Shown here in pieces: positions 7,916 to 15,703 of a DNA stretch of 64,000 bases (its first letter is position 1; the number at the start of each line of letters is the position of its first letter). The notes beneath the pieces are model-generated. The model saw nothing but the letters and a program-made list of their open reading frames with translations, did not search any database and was not told the DNA's origin. The DNA lies in NCBI RefSeq assembly GCF_019598945.1, contig NZ_CP080598.1:1674001-1738000 (forward strand), in the 5' to 3' direction. This DNA is from Sphaerospermopsis torques-reginae ITEP-024. Its GTDB lineage: Bacteria; Cyanobacteriota; Cyanobacteriia; Cyanobacteriales; Nostocaceae. A program made the position numbers and the translations under genes.

Positions 7916-9610
7916 ATGTTGCGACTGGAACACATTAGTAAAATTTACCCTACAGGCGAAGTTTTAAAGGATATCAACTGGGAAGTTAAACCAGGCGATC
8001 GCATTGGTTTGGTTGGTGTTAACGGTGCGGGAAAGTCTACCCAACTGAAAATTATCTCTGGGGAAATTGAACCCACTGCTGGGGAAATTATCCGCCCTGC
8101 TAGTTTACACATAGCTTACCTCAACCAAGAATTTGAGGTAGATCCGACGCGGACAGTTAATGAAGAATTTTGGACAGTTTTTAAGGAAGCTAACGCGGTT
8201 CAGTTAGCTTTGCACGAAGTACAGCGAGAAATGGAAACTGCCACCCTAGAGGAATTAGATAAACTGATTCATAAGTTAGATAAATTACAGCGTCAGTTTG
8301 AAGCGTTGGATGGTTATGGTTTAGATGCTCGCATTGGTAAGATTTTACCGGAAATGGGCTTTCAAGTGGAAGATGGCGATCGCCTAGTGAGTGCTTTTTC
8401 TGGCGGTTGGCAAATGCGGATGAGTTTAGGTAAAATTCTCCTGCAAGAACCAGATTTATTACTACTAGACGAACCGACAAACCATTTAGATTTAGAAACC
8501 ATTGAATGGTTAGAAAATTACCTGAGAAAATTACTCACTCCAATGGTGATAGTTTCCCATGATCGGGAATTTTTGGATCGTCTTTGTACACAAATTGTCG
8601 AAACTGAAAGAGGAGTTTCTAGCACTTACCTGGGTAATTATTCAGCATATCTGCAACAAAAAGCAGAAAATGAATCTGCACAAATGAGTGCCTTTGAACG
8701 TCAACAAAAAGAATTAGAAAAACAGCAAGCATTTGTAGATAGATTCCGCGCTAGTGCAACTCGCAGCACCCAAGCAAAAAGCCGAGAAAAGCAATTAGAA
8801 AAAGTTGAAAGAATTGAAGCACCAACCGCAGGAGTTAGAACTTTACATTTTCGCTTTCCCCCTGCACCCCGTAGCGGTAGAGAAGTAGTAGAAATTAAGG
8901 ATTTAACCCATACTTATGGTGATAAAATTCTGTTTTTAGGTGCTAATTTATTGATTGAAAGAGGTGATAGAATCGCCTTTTTAGGTCCCAATGGTGCAGG
9001 AAAATCTACACTGTTAAAAATGATTATGGGTGTAGAACCTCCCACAGAGGGAACTGTGAAACTGGGAGATCATAATGTTATCCCTGGTTATTTTGAACAA
9101 AACCAAGCGGAAGCATTAGATTTGAATAAAACAGTCATGCAAACAATACATGATGAAGTTCCCGACTGGACAAACGAAGAAGTGCGTACACTGTTAGGTA
9201 GATTTCTATTTGCTGGTGATACAGTATTTAAAAAAGTAGGTGCTTTAAGTGGAGGAGAAAAAGCACGATTAGCACTAGCGAAAATGTTGCTAGAACCAGT
9301 GAATTTAATCATTTTAGATGAGCCTACTAACCACTTAGATATTCCAGCTAAGGAAATGATGGAAGAGGCGTTACAAAACTATGATGGTACTGTAATTGTA
9401 GTATCTCACGACCGTTATTTTATCTCCCAAGTTGCAAATAAAATTGTTGAGATTCGAGATGGAGAATTTCGGGTTTATTTGGGAGATTATCATTATTATT
9501 TGCGGAAGATTGAGGAAGAGAAGGAACAAGCAAAGTTAGCTGCAATAGAAGCGGAAAAAGCAGCGAAGAAAGCAGCGAAAGCAGCAAAAGCAGCAGCGAA
9601 GAAGAAGTAG
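7916..9610 (+). CDS. ABC-F family ATP-binding protein (ribosome-associated type)
   Basis: 564 residues, two ABC ATPase domains in one chain and no membrane segment. Domain 1 has GVNGAGKST (about 35-43), an FSGGWQMRMSLGKIL signature and LLLLDEPTNHLD; domain 2 has GPNGAGKST, LSGGEKARLALAKML and LIILDEPTNHLD. The charged inter-domain linker (EKQQAFVDRFRASATRSTQA) is the P-site tRNA-interaction motif of ABC-F proteins, which act on ribosomes rather than in transport. The C-terminus is a Lys/Ala-rich tail (KAAKKAAKAAKAAAKKK). The closest bacterial types are EttA/Uup/YdiF; the subfamily is not resolved here. It ends at a good terminator. Confidence 0.92.
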   Translation: MLRLEHISKIYPTGEVLKDINWEVKPGDRIGLVGVNGAGKSTQLKIISGEIEPTAGEIIRPASLHIAYLNQEFEVDPTRTVNEEFWTVFKEANAVQLALHEVQREMETATLEELDKLIHKLDKLQRQFEALDGYGLDARIGKILPEMGFQVEDGDRLVSAFSGGWQMRMSLGKILLQEPDLLLLDEPTNHLDLETIEWLENYLRKLLTPMVIVSHDREFLDRLCTQIVETERGVSSTYLGNYSAYLQQKAENESAQMSAFERQQKELEKQQAFVDRFRASATRSTQAKSREKQLEKVERIEAPTAGVRTLHFRFPPAPRSGREVVEIKDLTHTYGDKILFLGANLLIERGDRIAFLGPNGAGKSTLLKMIMGVEPPTEGTVKLGDHNVIPGYFEQNQAEALDLNKTVMQTIHDEVPDWTNEEVRTLLGRFLFAGDTVFKKVGALSGGEKARLALAKMLLEPVNLIILDEPTNHLDIPAKEMMEEALQNYDGTVIVVSHDRYFISQVANKIVEIRDGEFRVYLGDYHYYLRKIEEEKEQAKLAAIEAEKAAKKAAKAAKAAAKKK

Positions 9611-9648
9611 GTTTGTTTTTAAAAACAAGTAAAAACTAATATTTAGTA

Positions 9649-9681
9649 ATCCTCAACTATCAATAAGTTGGGGATTTTTTT
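9649..9681 (+). terminator. Rho-independent terminator of the ABC-F gene
   Basis: 10-bp stem ATCCTCAACT (9649-9658) / AGTTGGGGAT (9666-9675) with one G-U pair, loop of 7, followed by a run of seven T. Confidence 0.88.
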
Positions 9682-9685
9682 ATTA

Positions 9686-9718
9686 TTGAACGCAGATGAA
9701 CGCGGATAAACGCAGATT
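9686..9718. repeat. Dispersed intergenic repeat ACGCAGATGAACGCGGATAA
   Basis: A 26-base stretch ending ...AAACGCAGAT is repeated at about 57909-57936 downstream of the rfb operon. It has internal direct repeats of ACGCAGAT/ACGCGGAT. Non-coding. Confidence 0.75.
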
Positions 9719-9730
9719 GTTTTTATTTGT

Positions 9731-9911
9731 CTGAATCAGAATGTCCAGGATTTGAGGATTAACAGGATTGTTATTGTTTAATTTTCTGTTGTTATCAGGA
9801 TTTAAAGATAAGAGAAAATCTCACGCCAAGACGCAAAGACGCAAAGGAAAACCAGAAATTTAAAAATTACATCCTGTAAATCCTTTAATCCTGGATATCC
9901 TGATTCTGAAA
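9731..9911. repeat. Inverted pair of CCAGGATT-type repeats flanking an ACGCAAAG repeat
   Basis: A direct copy at 9731-9770 (CTGAATCAGAATGTCCAGG...ACAGGATTG) and an inverted copy at about 9869-9909 belong to the same family as the four-copy array at 18145-18331. Between them sits CACGCCAAGACGCAAAGACG at about 9822-9846, another common cyanobacterial intergenic repeat. There is no gene between 9611 and 9937. Confidence 0.75.
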
Positions 9912-9937
9912 ATATAATATTCCAACGCATTTTTTCC

Positions 9938-10279
9938 TTAAAATTCCTGTTCAAGAATAATTAATATTGTTGCTTTTAAAGGAATAATTTTAGTTTGAAT
10001 AATATCCCAAATAATCTCATCTGCTAAGGAAAAATACGCATGAACTAAAATATCTCTCAATCCGGCAATTTTACGCCATTCAATTTGTGTATATTTTTCT
10101 CTGATTTCTGGGGTAATTTATTTAACTGATTCCCCAATAACTTGTAAATTTCTAATTACAGCATCAAATCTTAATTCATCAGCAAAAAAGGTATCATAAT
10201 CTAATCCTTTGGTATAGCGGATAATTTTATCACAACTGACGACAATATCATCGCAATACAGTTTTAAACTACGCGACAT
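9938..10279 (-). pseudogene. hepT: HepT-type (DUF86) HEPN toxin interrupted by an in-frame stop
   Basis: The minus frame from ATG 10277-10279 to TAA 9938-9940 has 114 codons and is HepT-like throughout, with a single internal TAA at codon 54 (10118-10120) directly after ...VIGESVK. Beyond it the frame resumes with ITPEIREKYTQIEWRKIAGL and the HEPN RNase motif RDILVHAY (RX4HXY, codons 75-82) is intact. HepT cleaves RNA and is normally silenced by the partner nucleotidyltransferase MntA. Its start overlaps the end of mntA by 11 bp, the usual arrangement. The product would be a 53-residue fragment lacking the active site, so I call a pseudogene, unless the stop is a sequencing error. Confidence 0.85.
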
Positions 10280-10559
10280 AAATAACATCCTTTTCTACTG
10301 AACTTATCACTTGAGGTTTTAACATTTTTTTAGTGACTAAATCAACGGATAAACCTAAATTATCTTCTAGGAAAAATTTTAAATCCATATATTGATCAAA
10401 GGTAAATTTTCCTTGAAATTCTACCAGTAAATCAAGATCACTGGTAGTTTTTGCTTCATCTCTTGCATAAGAACCAAATAAAGCTAAGGAAGTGACACCA
10501 TAACTTTTTATTTTGGTTAAATTTTCTCTGAGGAAATTAATTAAAGCTTCTCTATTCAT
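10269..10559 (-). CDS. mntA: MntA-type minimal nucleotidyltransferase antitoxin
   Basis: 96 residues. The nucleotidyltransferase core is GSYARDEAKTTSDLDLLVEF: GSX10DXD, with the two metal-binding aspartates. MntA proteins neutralise HepT by adding AMP to the tyrosine of its RX4HXY motif (established for this family, including a pair from Aphanizomenon). A start at ATG 10557-10559 is preferred over the 7-codon-longer one because GAGAGG lies eight bases upstream of it. The coding sequence is intact although its toxin partner downstream is broken. Confidence 0.9.
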   Translation of the reverse strand: MNREALINFLRENLTKIKSYGVTSLALFGSYARDEAKTTSDLDLLVEFQGKFTFDQYMDLKFFLEDNLGLSVDLVTKKMLKPQVISSVEKDVIYVA

Positions 10560-10580
10560 GATTAATCCTCTCATCCTCAA

Positions 10581-10864
10581 AATCCTTTAATCCTGGTTAT
10601 CGTGATGCTGACAAAATAAATCATAATGTAAAAAATATAATACCTCTAATTAAGTAATACTGTAAAGCAGAAATAAAATAACTTATGTAAATTTTTATTG
10701 AACATGGTATAATGATGGTATAGTAAGTTAATGTATCTTAATTTGTATGGATCGTAATCAAGGTTTACAGGATAGTAATTGATTAATTGACTCTTAGTAT
10801 TAAAAATGATAAAATATTAATTGAAAACATCTATATATCATTGTGAAAGCAGGAGGCAGATATT
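10581..10864. other. AT-rich divergent spacer between two toxin-antitoxin units
   Basis: 284 bp, very AT-rich, divergent between mntA (minus) and the VapB-like gene (plus). A partial copy of the AATCCTTTAATCCTGG repeat lies next to mntA. TATGGTATAATGATGGTATAG at about 10700-10725 contains TATAAT-like boxes; I cannot confirm a promoter. Confidence 0.4.
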
Positions 10865-11161
10865 ATGTTATCAACCCAAATTGAGCAAGAATCCGTGATT
10901 AAGAGAGTTGAGAAAGTAGTATATATTTTAATGGAAGAGAATCCCATATTTAAAGAGGATCTTGATTATGCTGCAATAGTCAAACATATATTAAAAATTG
11001 TTCAGGAAAATTTAACACCTGAAAGATTTAATAATATGTCTGATGAAAAGTTAAAGGAAAATTGTGATTTTGTAATGTCAACAGAAGTATTATCCAAAAT
11101 AGGGGAAGATTTGACACCTGAACAAATGGCCATTTTTGATGAAGCAATTAAACGTAAGTAA
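10865..11161 (+). CDS. Putative antitoxin of a PIN-domain toxin pair
   Basis: 98-residue, acidic, probably all-helical protein (IEQESVIKRVEKVVYILMEE...; LTPERFNNMSDEKLKENCDF). I do not recognise a DNA-binding motif. It is called an antitoxin because a PIN-domain (VapC-like) reading frame starts 20 bp downstream on the same strand, the usual layout. The start is strong: AGGAGG eight bases before ATG 10865. The gene is intact, although the toxin partner is frameshifted. It could instead be an unrelated small protein. Confidence 0.6.
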   Translation: MLSTQIEQESVIKRVEKVVYILMEENPIFKEDLDYAAIVKHILKIVQENLTPERFNNMSDEKLKENCDFVMSTEVLSKIGEDLTPEQMAIFDEAIKRK

Positions 11162-11181
11162 GGAAATTCATAAATAAATAC

Positions 11182-11597
11182 ATGGGTTATTTGTTAGATA
11201 CTAATATTGTTTCTTTAATATTGTTTCTTTAGCGATTAAAAATGATTTTCGCATCAAGCAAAGGCTACAAATAAGCAAATTTGAGGGGATAGATATTTAC
11301 ATTAGCTGTATTACCTATTTTGAAGTTAGAAGAGGTTTTTTAGCGTTTGATGCTCCTAAACAAAGAGAAAGATTTAACCAACTTTGTCAAAAATATCCGA
11401 TAATTTTTCTCGATGATTTAGCGATTTTAGAAAAAGCTGCGGAAATTCATGCAAATTTAAGATTAAAAGGTTTACCGATTCAAAGTGAAGATGTTTTAAT
11501 TGCTGCTACAGCAATGATTAAAGGTTTAACTGTGGTTTCTAATGATAGTGATTTAACCAGAGTTGAGGGTTTAAGTTTAGAAAATTGGTTGGAGTGA
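11182..11597 (+). pseudogene. vapC: VapC-like PIN-domain toxin, frameshifted by a 14-bp tandem duplication
   Basis: The frame opens MGYLLDTNIVSL at ATG 11182, then hits a stop. The cause is visible: AATATTGTTTCTTT occurs twice in tandem (11203-11216 and 11217-11230). Removing one copy gives an uninterrupted 134-codon gene (133 residues) with PIN-domain acidic residues in LLDTN, YFEVRRGF, SEDVLIAA and SNDSDLTRV, ending in LENWLE. PIN toxins are Mg-dependent RNases that often cut tRNA. Only about 16 residues would be made from this start, so the toxin is inactive as read. Confidence 0.9.
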
Positions 11598-11634
11598 TAA
11601 AATTAGTAGATTGAGAATTTTAGAGGTTTAATAA

Positions 11635-12744
11635 ATGTTATCGAAACTCAGAGTCCAACACTATAAGAGTCTGTTTGATACGGAAATAGATTTAGAACCA
11701 TTGACTGTATTTATTGGTCCTAATGGTTCTGGTAAATCTAATATTTGTGAAGCTTTGTCAGTATTGTCTGATTTTATGAAAAGACTGATGGAGAATATAA
11801 TGACTCAAGAAATCATGTCTTTTTTTTCAGAATCATTAAAAACTGTTAGCAAAAATCAGCAAAATCTTGAATCTAAATTTTGGCACGGAAATACAGATTT
11901 TATTTTATTAGAGGTTAGCGCACTGACTGAAAATACTCATCCTTGGTCAAGGATATCAGTTCATCTTGATTATCCTCAAAGAAAAGTTAGGATAGGAAAC
12001 AATGACTTAAAATATAATACACAACCATTCACAAATGGACTCAGAAGTTTGCTAGTAGAGAACAAATACTCAGATTCTCCAATTGCGAAAGCATTAAAAA
12101 AAGTTAGTATCTATGATTTTTCTCCAGTTGATATTTCTAGACAAACGTCAACAAATGCAACGATGGAGAGAACTGGAGAAGGAATAGCTTATGCTTTGCT
12201 AGATATTTTATTAGCTAATCGTGAAGGATTTGATGAGTTACAGGAAAGATTAACACTGCTTGTTCCTAATATTAAGAAAATCGCCTTACCTCGTGGTGAA
12301 AATAACACATTTTCCCTAGAATTGGTTGATAAATATTCAGATCATCATATTCCTGCTGCTGATATTTCAGATGGGACATTAAGACTCTTGGCTTTTTTAA
12401 CTGCACTTTATCAAGAAAATACTCCCAGTATTATTTGCTTTGAAGAAATAGAAAATGGTGTGCATCCTTGGTTATTGCATAAAATGATGGAGTTGCTAAA
12501 AATTGTTTCTACTGAAGGAATAACTGGAAACCCAGTACAAGTTTTAATTACAACACATTCTCCTGTGTTATTAAATTACGTCGAACCTCATCAAGTGCGT
12601 GCTGTTGAGTTAGATAAAGAAGGTAAAACCCAAGTTCATAAATTACCTGTTGAGTCTGTGAGATTTCAAAAAGCTTTAGAAGCTTATGATGGTGCTTTAG
12701 GTGAACTTTGGTTTACAAATGTGTTTGGAGGTAATCCAACATGA
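11635..12744 (+). CDS. AAA ATPase (AAA_21/OLD-like ABC-type fold) of a two-gene defence-like unit
   Basis: 369 residues. Walker A GPNGSGKS (28-35), ABC-like signature ISDGTLRLLAFL (244-255), Walker B IICFEEIENGVHP (266-278) and a histidine switch TTHSP (306-310), with a helical insertion of about 150 residues between. This is the SMC/OLD-related AAA_21 architecture found in many anti-phage and toxin-like ATPases. It has GAGG nine bases before the ATG, and overlaps the next gene by ATGA, so the two products likely form a complex. Base composition (AT-rich) is like the accessory neighbours. The specific function is not known. Confidence 0.85.
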   Translation: MLSKLRVQHYKSLFDTEIDLEPLTVFIGPNGSGKSNICEALSVLSDFMKRLMENIMTQEIMSFFSESLKTVSKNQQNLESKFWHGNTDFILLEVSALTENTHPWSRISVHLDYPQRKVRIGNNDLKYNTQPFTNGLRSLLVENKYSDSPIAKALKKVSIYDFSPVDISRQTSTNATMERTGEGIAYALLDILLANREGFDELQERLTLLVPNIKKIALPRGENNTFSLELVDKYSDHHIPAADISDGTLRLLAFLTALYQENTPSIICFEEIENGVHPWLLHKMMELLKIVSTEGITGNPVQVLITTHSPVLLNYVEPHQVRAVELDKEGKTQVHKLPVESVRFQKALEAYDGALGELWFTNVFGGNPT

Positions 12745-13493
12745 GTCGGAGGATTCGTATAGGTTTGATAGCAGAAGGGGAAGCAGAATTAGGTGCAAGT
12801 ATTCCTTATATTAAACCAGAAGCAGGGGGAAAAGTAATTCCCAGAGAAAATGAGGGTGCATTGCATACTTTAATTAGGAGAGAAATACAAAATGCTGGTT
12901 TTCCAGATTGTGATTTCATCCAAAGACATCCATCAATTAGAGAAAGTCAAAAACGAACTTTAAGAACTGGACATTCTATTTTAGATCCAAAATATTTAGC
13001 CCAAATTGTAATTTTATGGAAACCTGAAGAAGTAGATATGATTCTGATTGTGGTTGATGCAGATGATAACATAAATAATCAAAGAAAAATTGATTTAGAC
13101 AGGTCTGTAAATAAAATTCGGGATAACCATTTAGATGTTAATGAACAACCGATTAATGATCGCTCTGCTGGAGGTTTAGCAATTAGGAATTTTGAAACTT
13201 GGTTATTGGCTGATACTCAAACTGTGGCGACTGTTTTGGGTGTAGAATTGCCAAATTTGGAAAATTTAGAAGATTTAAACAATACAAAAGATATTTTAGA
13301 GAAGGCGATCGCTCAATCAACCTATCTTACAGAAAATCTTGATAATCAACGTCCGCTACAAATTCGCTGGAATTTGGCTTTTCAGGTGGATTTAGAGAAC
13401 ATAAAAAGTGCTTGTCCTGTGGGATATGCTGCTTTTGCAGAATCCTTGCTGACAGCGACAAAAGCCGTGATACCAATTATTGAAATGGATTGA
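12741..13493 (+). CDS. DUF4276/TOPRIM-like partner of the AAA ATPase
   Basis: 250 residues. N-terminal IGLIAEGEAE (7-16) and MILIVVDADDN (100-110) fit the glutamate and DxD motifs of a TOPRIM-like metal site; RNFETWLLAD (149-158) is the conserved mid-protein motif of DUF4276-type proteins. It overlaps the ATPase gene by 4 bp. ATPase + TOPRIM-like partner is the design of several immune systems (OLD/Gabija, PARIS with DUF4435, AbiL-like). Here a nuclease or toxin role for this protein is inference. No frame damage is seen, in contrast to the two toxin genes just upstream. Confidence 0.7.
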   Translation: MSRRIRIGLIAEGEAELGASIPYIKPEAGGKVIPRENEGALHTLIRREIQNAGFPDCDFIQRHPSIRESQKRTLRTGHSILDPKYLAQIVILWKPEEVDMILIVVDADDNINNQRKIDLDRSVNKIRDNHLDVNEQPINDRSAGGLAIRNFETWLLADTQTVATVLGVELPNLENLEDLNNTKDILEKAIAQSTYLTENLDNQRPLQIRWNLAFQVDLENIKSACPVGYAAFAESLLTATKAVIPIIEMD

Positions 13494-13625
13494 AGTAGAG
13501 ATATTGGCGATCGCGGCGATAGTAATAAAAACCTACTTAACAGACCAATCAGCAGAATTAACTTATCATTGGCGGTTAGTAGTGGTATCATTCGGTTATT
13601 ACAAAAAGTAAAGGGCAATTTTACT

Positions 13626-15224
13626 ATGACCAAAGCACCTGTTGCTCCTGTGGTGCTAGTCATTTTAGATGGATGGGGCTACTGTGAGGACAAGCGAGGA
13701 AACGCGATCGCTGCTGCCAAAACTCCAATCATGGACAGTTTATGGGCGGCCTACCCTCACACCCTTATTCGCACTTCAGGAAAAGCCGTAGGGTTGCCAG
13801 AAGGTCAAATGGGCAACTCGGAAGTTGGTCATTTGAATATTGGCGCTGGGCGTGTCGTTCCCCAAGAACTGGTACGCATCTCTGATGCGGTTGAAGACGG
13901 TTCTCTGGCCGCTAACCCAGCACTTGTAAACATTTGCCAGGAAGTTAAATCTCGAAATGGCAAGTTACACTTGGTTGGCCTTTGTTCTGACGGTGGGGTA
14001 CATTCCCACATCACCCATCTCTTTGGGTTACTGGACTTAGCCAAATCACAGCAAATTGCTGATGTATGTATTCACGCTATCATGGACGGGCGTGATACAC
14101 CTCCCTCAGATGGAATAAAAGCCATCCAACAACTGCAAGACTATATAGACCGGGTGGAAATAGGGCAGATAGCCACTATTAGCGGTCGTTATTATGCGAT
14201 GGACCGCGATCGCCGTTGGGATCGAGTCCAACGTGCTTATGATGTAATGACGCAAGAAGGCGCTGGCAACGGAAAAACAGCGTTAGAAGTCTTGCAAGCC
14301 TCATACACTGAAGGCGTAACCGACGAGTTTATTGTTCCCGTCAGAATTACTCCTGGCGCAGTTGCACCTGGCGATGGGGTGATATTTTTCAATTTCCGTC
14401 CCGACCGCGCCAGAGAATTAACTCAAGCTTTTGTTAGTGTTGATTTTCAGGGTTTTGAAAGACAGCAAGTTACACCCCTGTCTTTTGTGACATTTACCCA
14501 ATATGACCCAGAGTTACCAGTCTCTGTGGCCTTTACTCCCCAGAACTTGACCAATATTCTGGGAGAAGTGATTGCAAATCATGGTCTAAAACAGTTCCGC
14601 ACGGCGGAAACGGAAAAATACGCTCATGTCACCTATTTCTTTAATGGGGGACTAGAGGACCCTTATGAGGGAGAAGATCGGGAACTGGTCAGCAGTCCAA
14701 TGGTGGCCACTTACGATAAAGAACCTGCAATGTCCGCCGAGGCGGTGACAAAGGTGGCGATCGCCGCTATTGAAAAGGGTATTTACTCTTTAGTAGTCAT
14801 GAACTACGCTAACCCTGACATGGTAGGCCACACAGGAAAAATAGAAGCCACCGTCACAGCGATTGAAACCGTTGACCGATGTTTAGGCCGACTTATAGAA
14901 AGTGTCGGCAAAGTTGGCGGTACAATGCTGATTACAGCCGATCACGGTAACGCTGAGTATATGGCAGATGAGGATGGTAATCCTTGGACGGCACATACAA
15001 CTAACCCCGTTCCTTTTATTTTGGTAGAAGGGGAAAAGGTGAAAATACCCGGATATGGTGCAAATGTGGACTTGCGACATGATGGTAAGTTAGCTGATAT
15101 TGCACCCACTATTTTGGATATTTTACAAATTCCTCAACCAGAAGAAATGACTGGTAAATCTCTACTAAGAGCCGCAGAATATGATTTACAGCTTTCTCGT
15201 ACTCCTGTACAAGTAGGGTTGTAA
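13626..15224 (+). CDS. gpmI: 2,3-bisphosphoglycerate-independent phosphoglycerate mutase
   Basis: Mn-dependent enzyme interconverting 3- and 2-phosphoglycerate in glycolysis/gluconeogenesis; cytosolic. 532 residues from ATG 13626. The metal-site Asp is in VILDGWGYCED, the phosphorylated serine in MGNSEVGHLNIGAG, and the second metal cluster in TADHGNAE and TAHTTNPVP. The length is normal. An upstream in-frame ATG at 13569 would add 19 residues (starting MAVSSGIIRLL) with no homology to the family start, so I use MTKAPVAPVVLVILDGW; AAAGGG lies about 13 bases upstream. A good terminator follows. Confidence 0.96.
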   Translation: MTKAPVAPVVLVILDGWGYCEDKRGNAIAAAKTPIMDSLWAAYPHTLIRTSGKAVGLPEGQMGNSEVGHLNIGAGRVVPQELVRISDAVEDGSLAANPALVNICQEVKSRNGKLHLVGLCSDGGVHSHITHLFGLLDLAKSQQIADVCIHAIMDGRDTPPSDGIKAIQQLQDYIDRVEIGQIATISGRYYAMDRDRRWDRVQRAYDVMTQEGAGNGKTALEVLQASYTEGVTDEFIVPVRITPGAVAPGDGVIFFNFRPDRARELTQAFVSVDFQGFERQQVTPLSFVTFTQYDPELPVSVAFTPQNLTNILGEVIANHGLKQFRTAETEKYAHVTYFFNGGLEDPYEGEDRELVSSPMVATYDKEPAMSAEAVTKVAIAAIEKGIYSLVVMNYANPDMVGHTGKIEATVTAIETVDRCLGRLIESVGKVGGTMLITADHGNAEYMADEDGNPWTAHTTNPVPFILVEGEKVKIPGYGANVDLRHDGKLADIAPTILDILQIPQPEEMTGKSLLRAAEYDLQLSRTPVQVGL

Positions 15225-15241
15225 TCTATTTCTCTTCTTTG

Positions 15242-15271
15242 ACAGTTAACTTTTTTAGTTAACTGTTTTTT
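15242..15271 (+). terminator. Rho-independent terminator of gpmI
   Basis: Perfect 10-bp stem ACAGTTAACT (15242-15251) / AGTTAACTGT (15257-15266) with a TTTTT loop and a T tail to 15271, 17 bp after the gpmI stop codon. Confidence 0.9.
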
Positions 15272-15280
15272 AGAAGGAAT

Positions 15281-15380
15281 AGGTAATGGGTAATGGGTAA
15301 TAGGTAATGGGTAATCACTTTTATTGTTCCCATTCACCAGTCACCAATCACCAATCCCCAATCACCAATCCCCAATCACC
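15281..15380. repeat. Heptameric short tandem repeats (GGTAATG and CCAATCA/CCAATCC types)
   Basis: Tandem GGTAATG units at about 15281-15316, then CACCAATC/CCCCAATC units at about 15330-15380, between gpmI and secG. STRR class. Confidence 0.85.
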
Positions 15381-15448
15381 AAATTTTTAATCAAGCGTGT
15401 TAGGTTAAATAATATTCTAAGATCATCTTTGGGAATTTTTAATTACGT

Positions 15449-15682
15449 ATGTCGATTACTAACATTGTGCAAGGAATTTGGGCGTTTTCTGCTTTAGGTT
15501 TAATTGTCCTGGTTTTACTACATAGCCCTAAAGGTGATGGTATCGGTGCTATTGGTGGCCAAGCTCAACTATTTAGCAGCACCAAAAGCGCAGAAGATAC
15601 ATTAAATCGTGTCACCTGGGCGTTAGTAGTAATTTTTCTCGGTTTAACAGTGGTTTTAAGTGCTAACTGGCTACCTAAATAA
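15449..15682 (+). CDS. secG: Protein translocase subunit SecG
   Basis: 77-residue small subunit of the SecYEG channel. Two membrane segments (about 8-25 and 55-73) flank the conserved cytoplasmic loop LLHSPKGDGIGAIGGQAQLF with the SS-x4-E element that follows. Length and topology are typical. It is separated from gpmI by a terminator and repeats, and 21 bp from the next gene, which could be cotranscribed. Confidence 0.93.
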   Translation: MSITNIVQGIWAFSALGLIVLVLLHSPKGDGIGAIGGQAQLFSSTKSAEDTLNRVTWALVVIFLGLTVVLSANWLPK

Positions 15683-15703
15683 GTAAAACCGAGATAAGTA
15701 AAA

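Noticed and set aside
13569-13625. Longer gpmI start
   Set aside because: The added 19 residues have no similarity to family starts; MTKAPVAPVV is the natural beginning.
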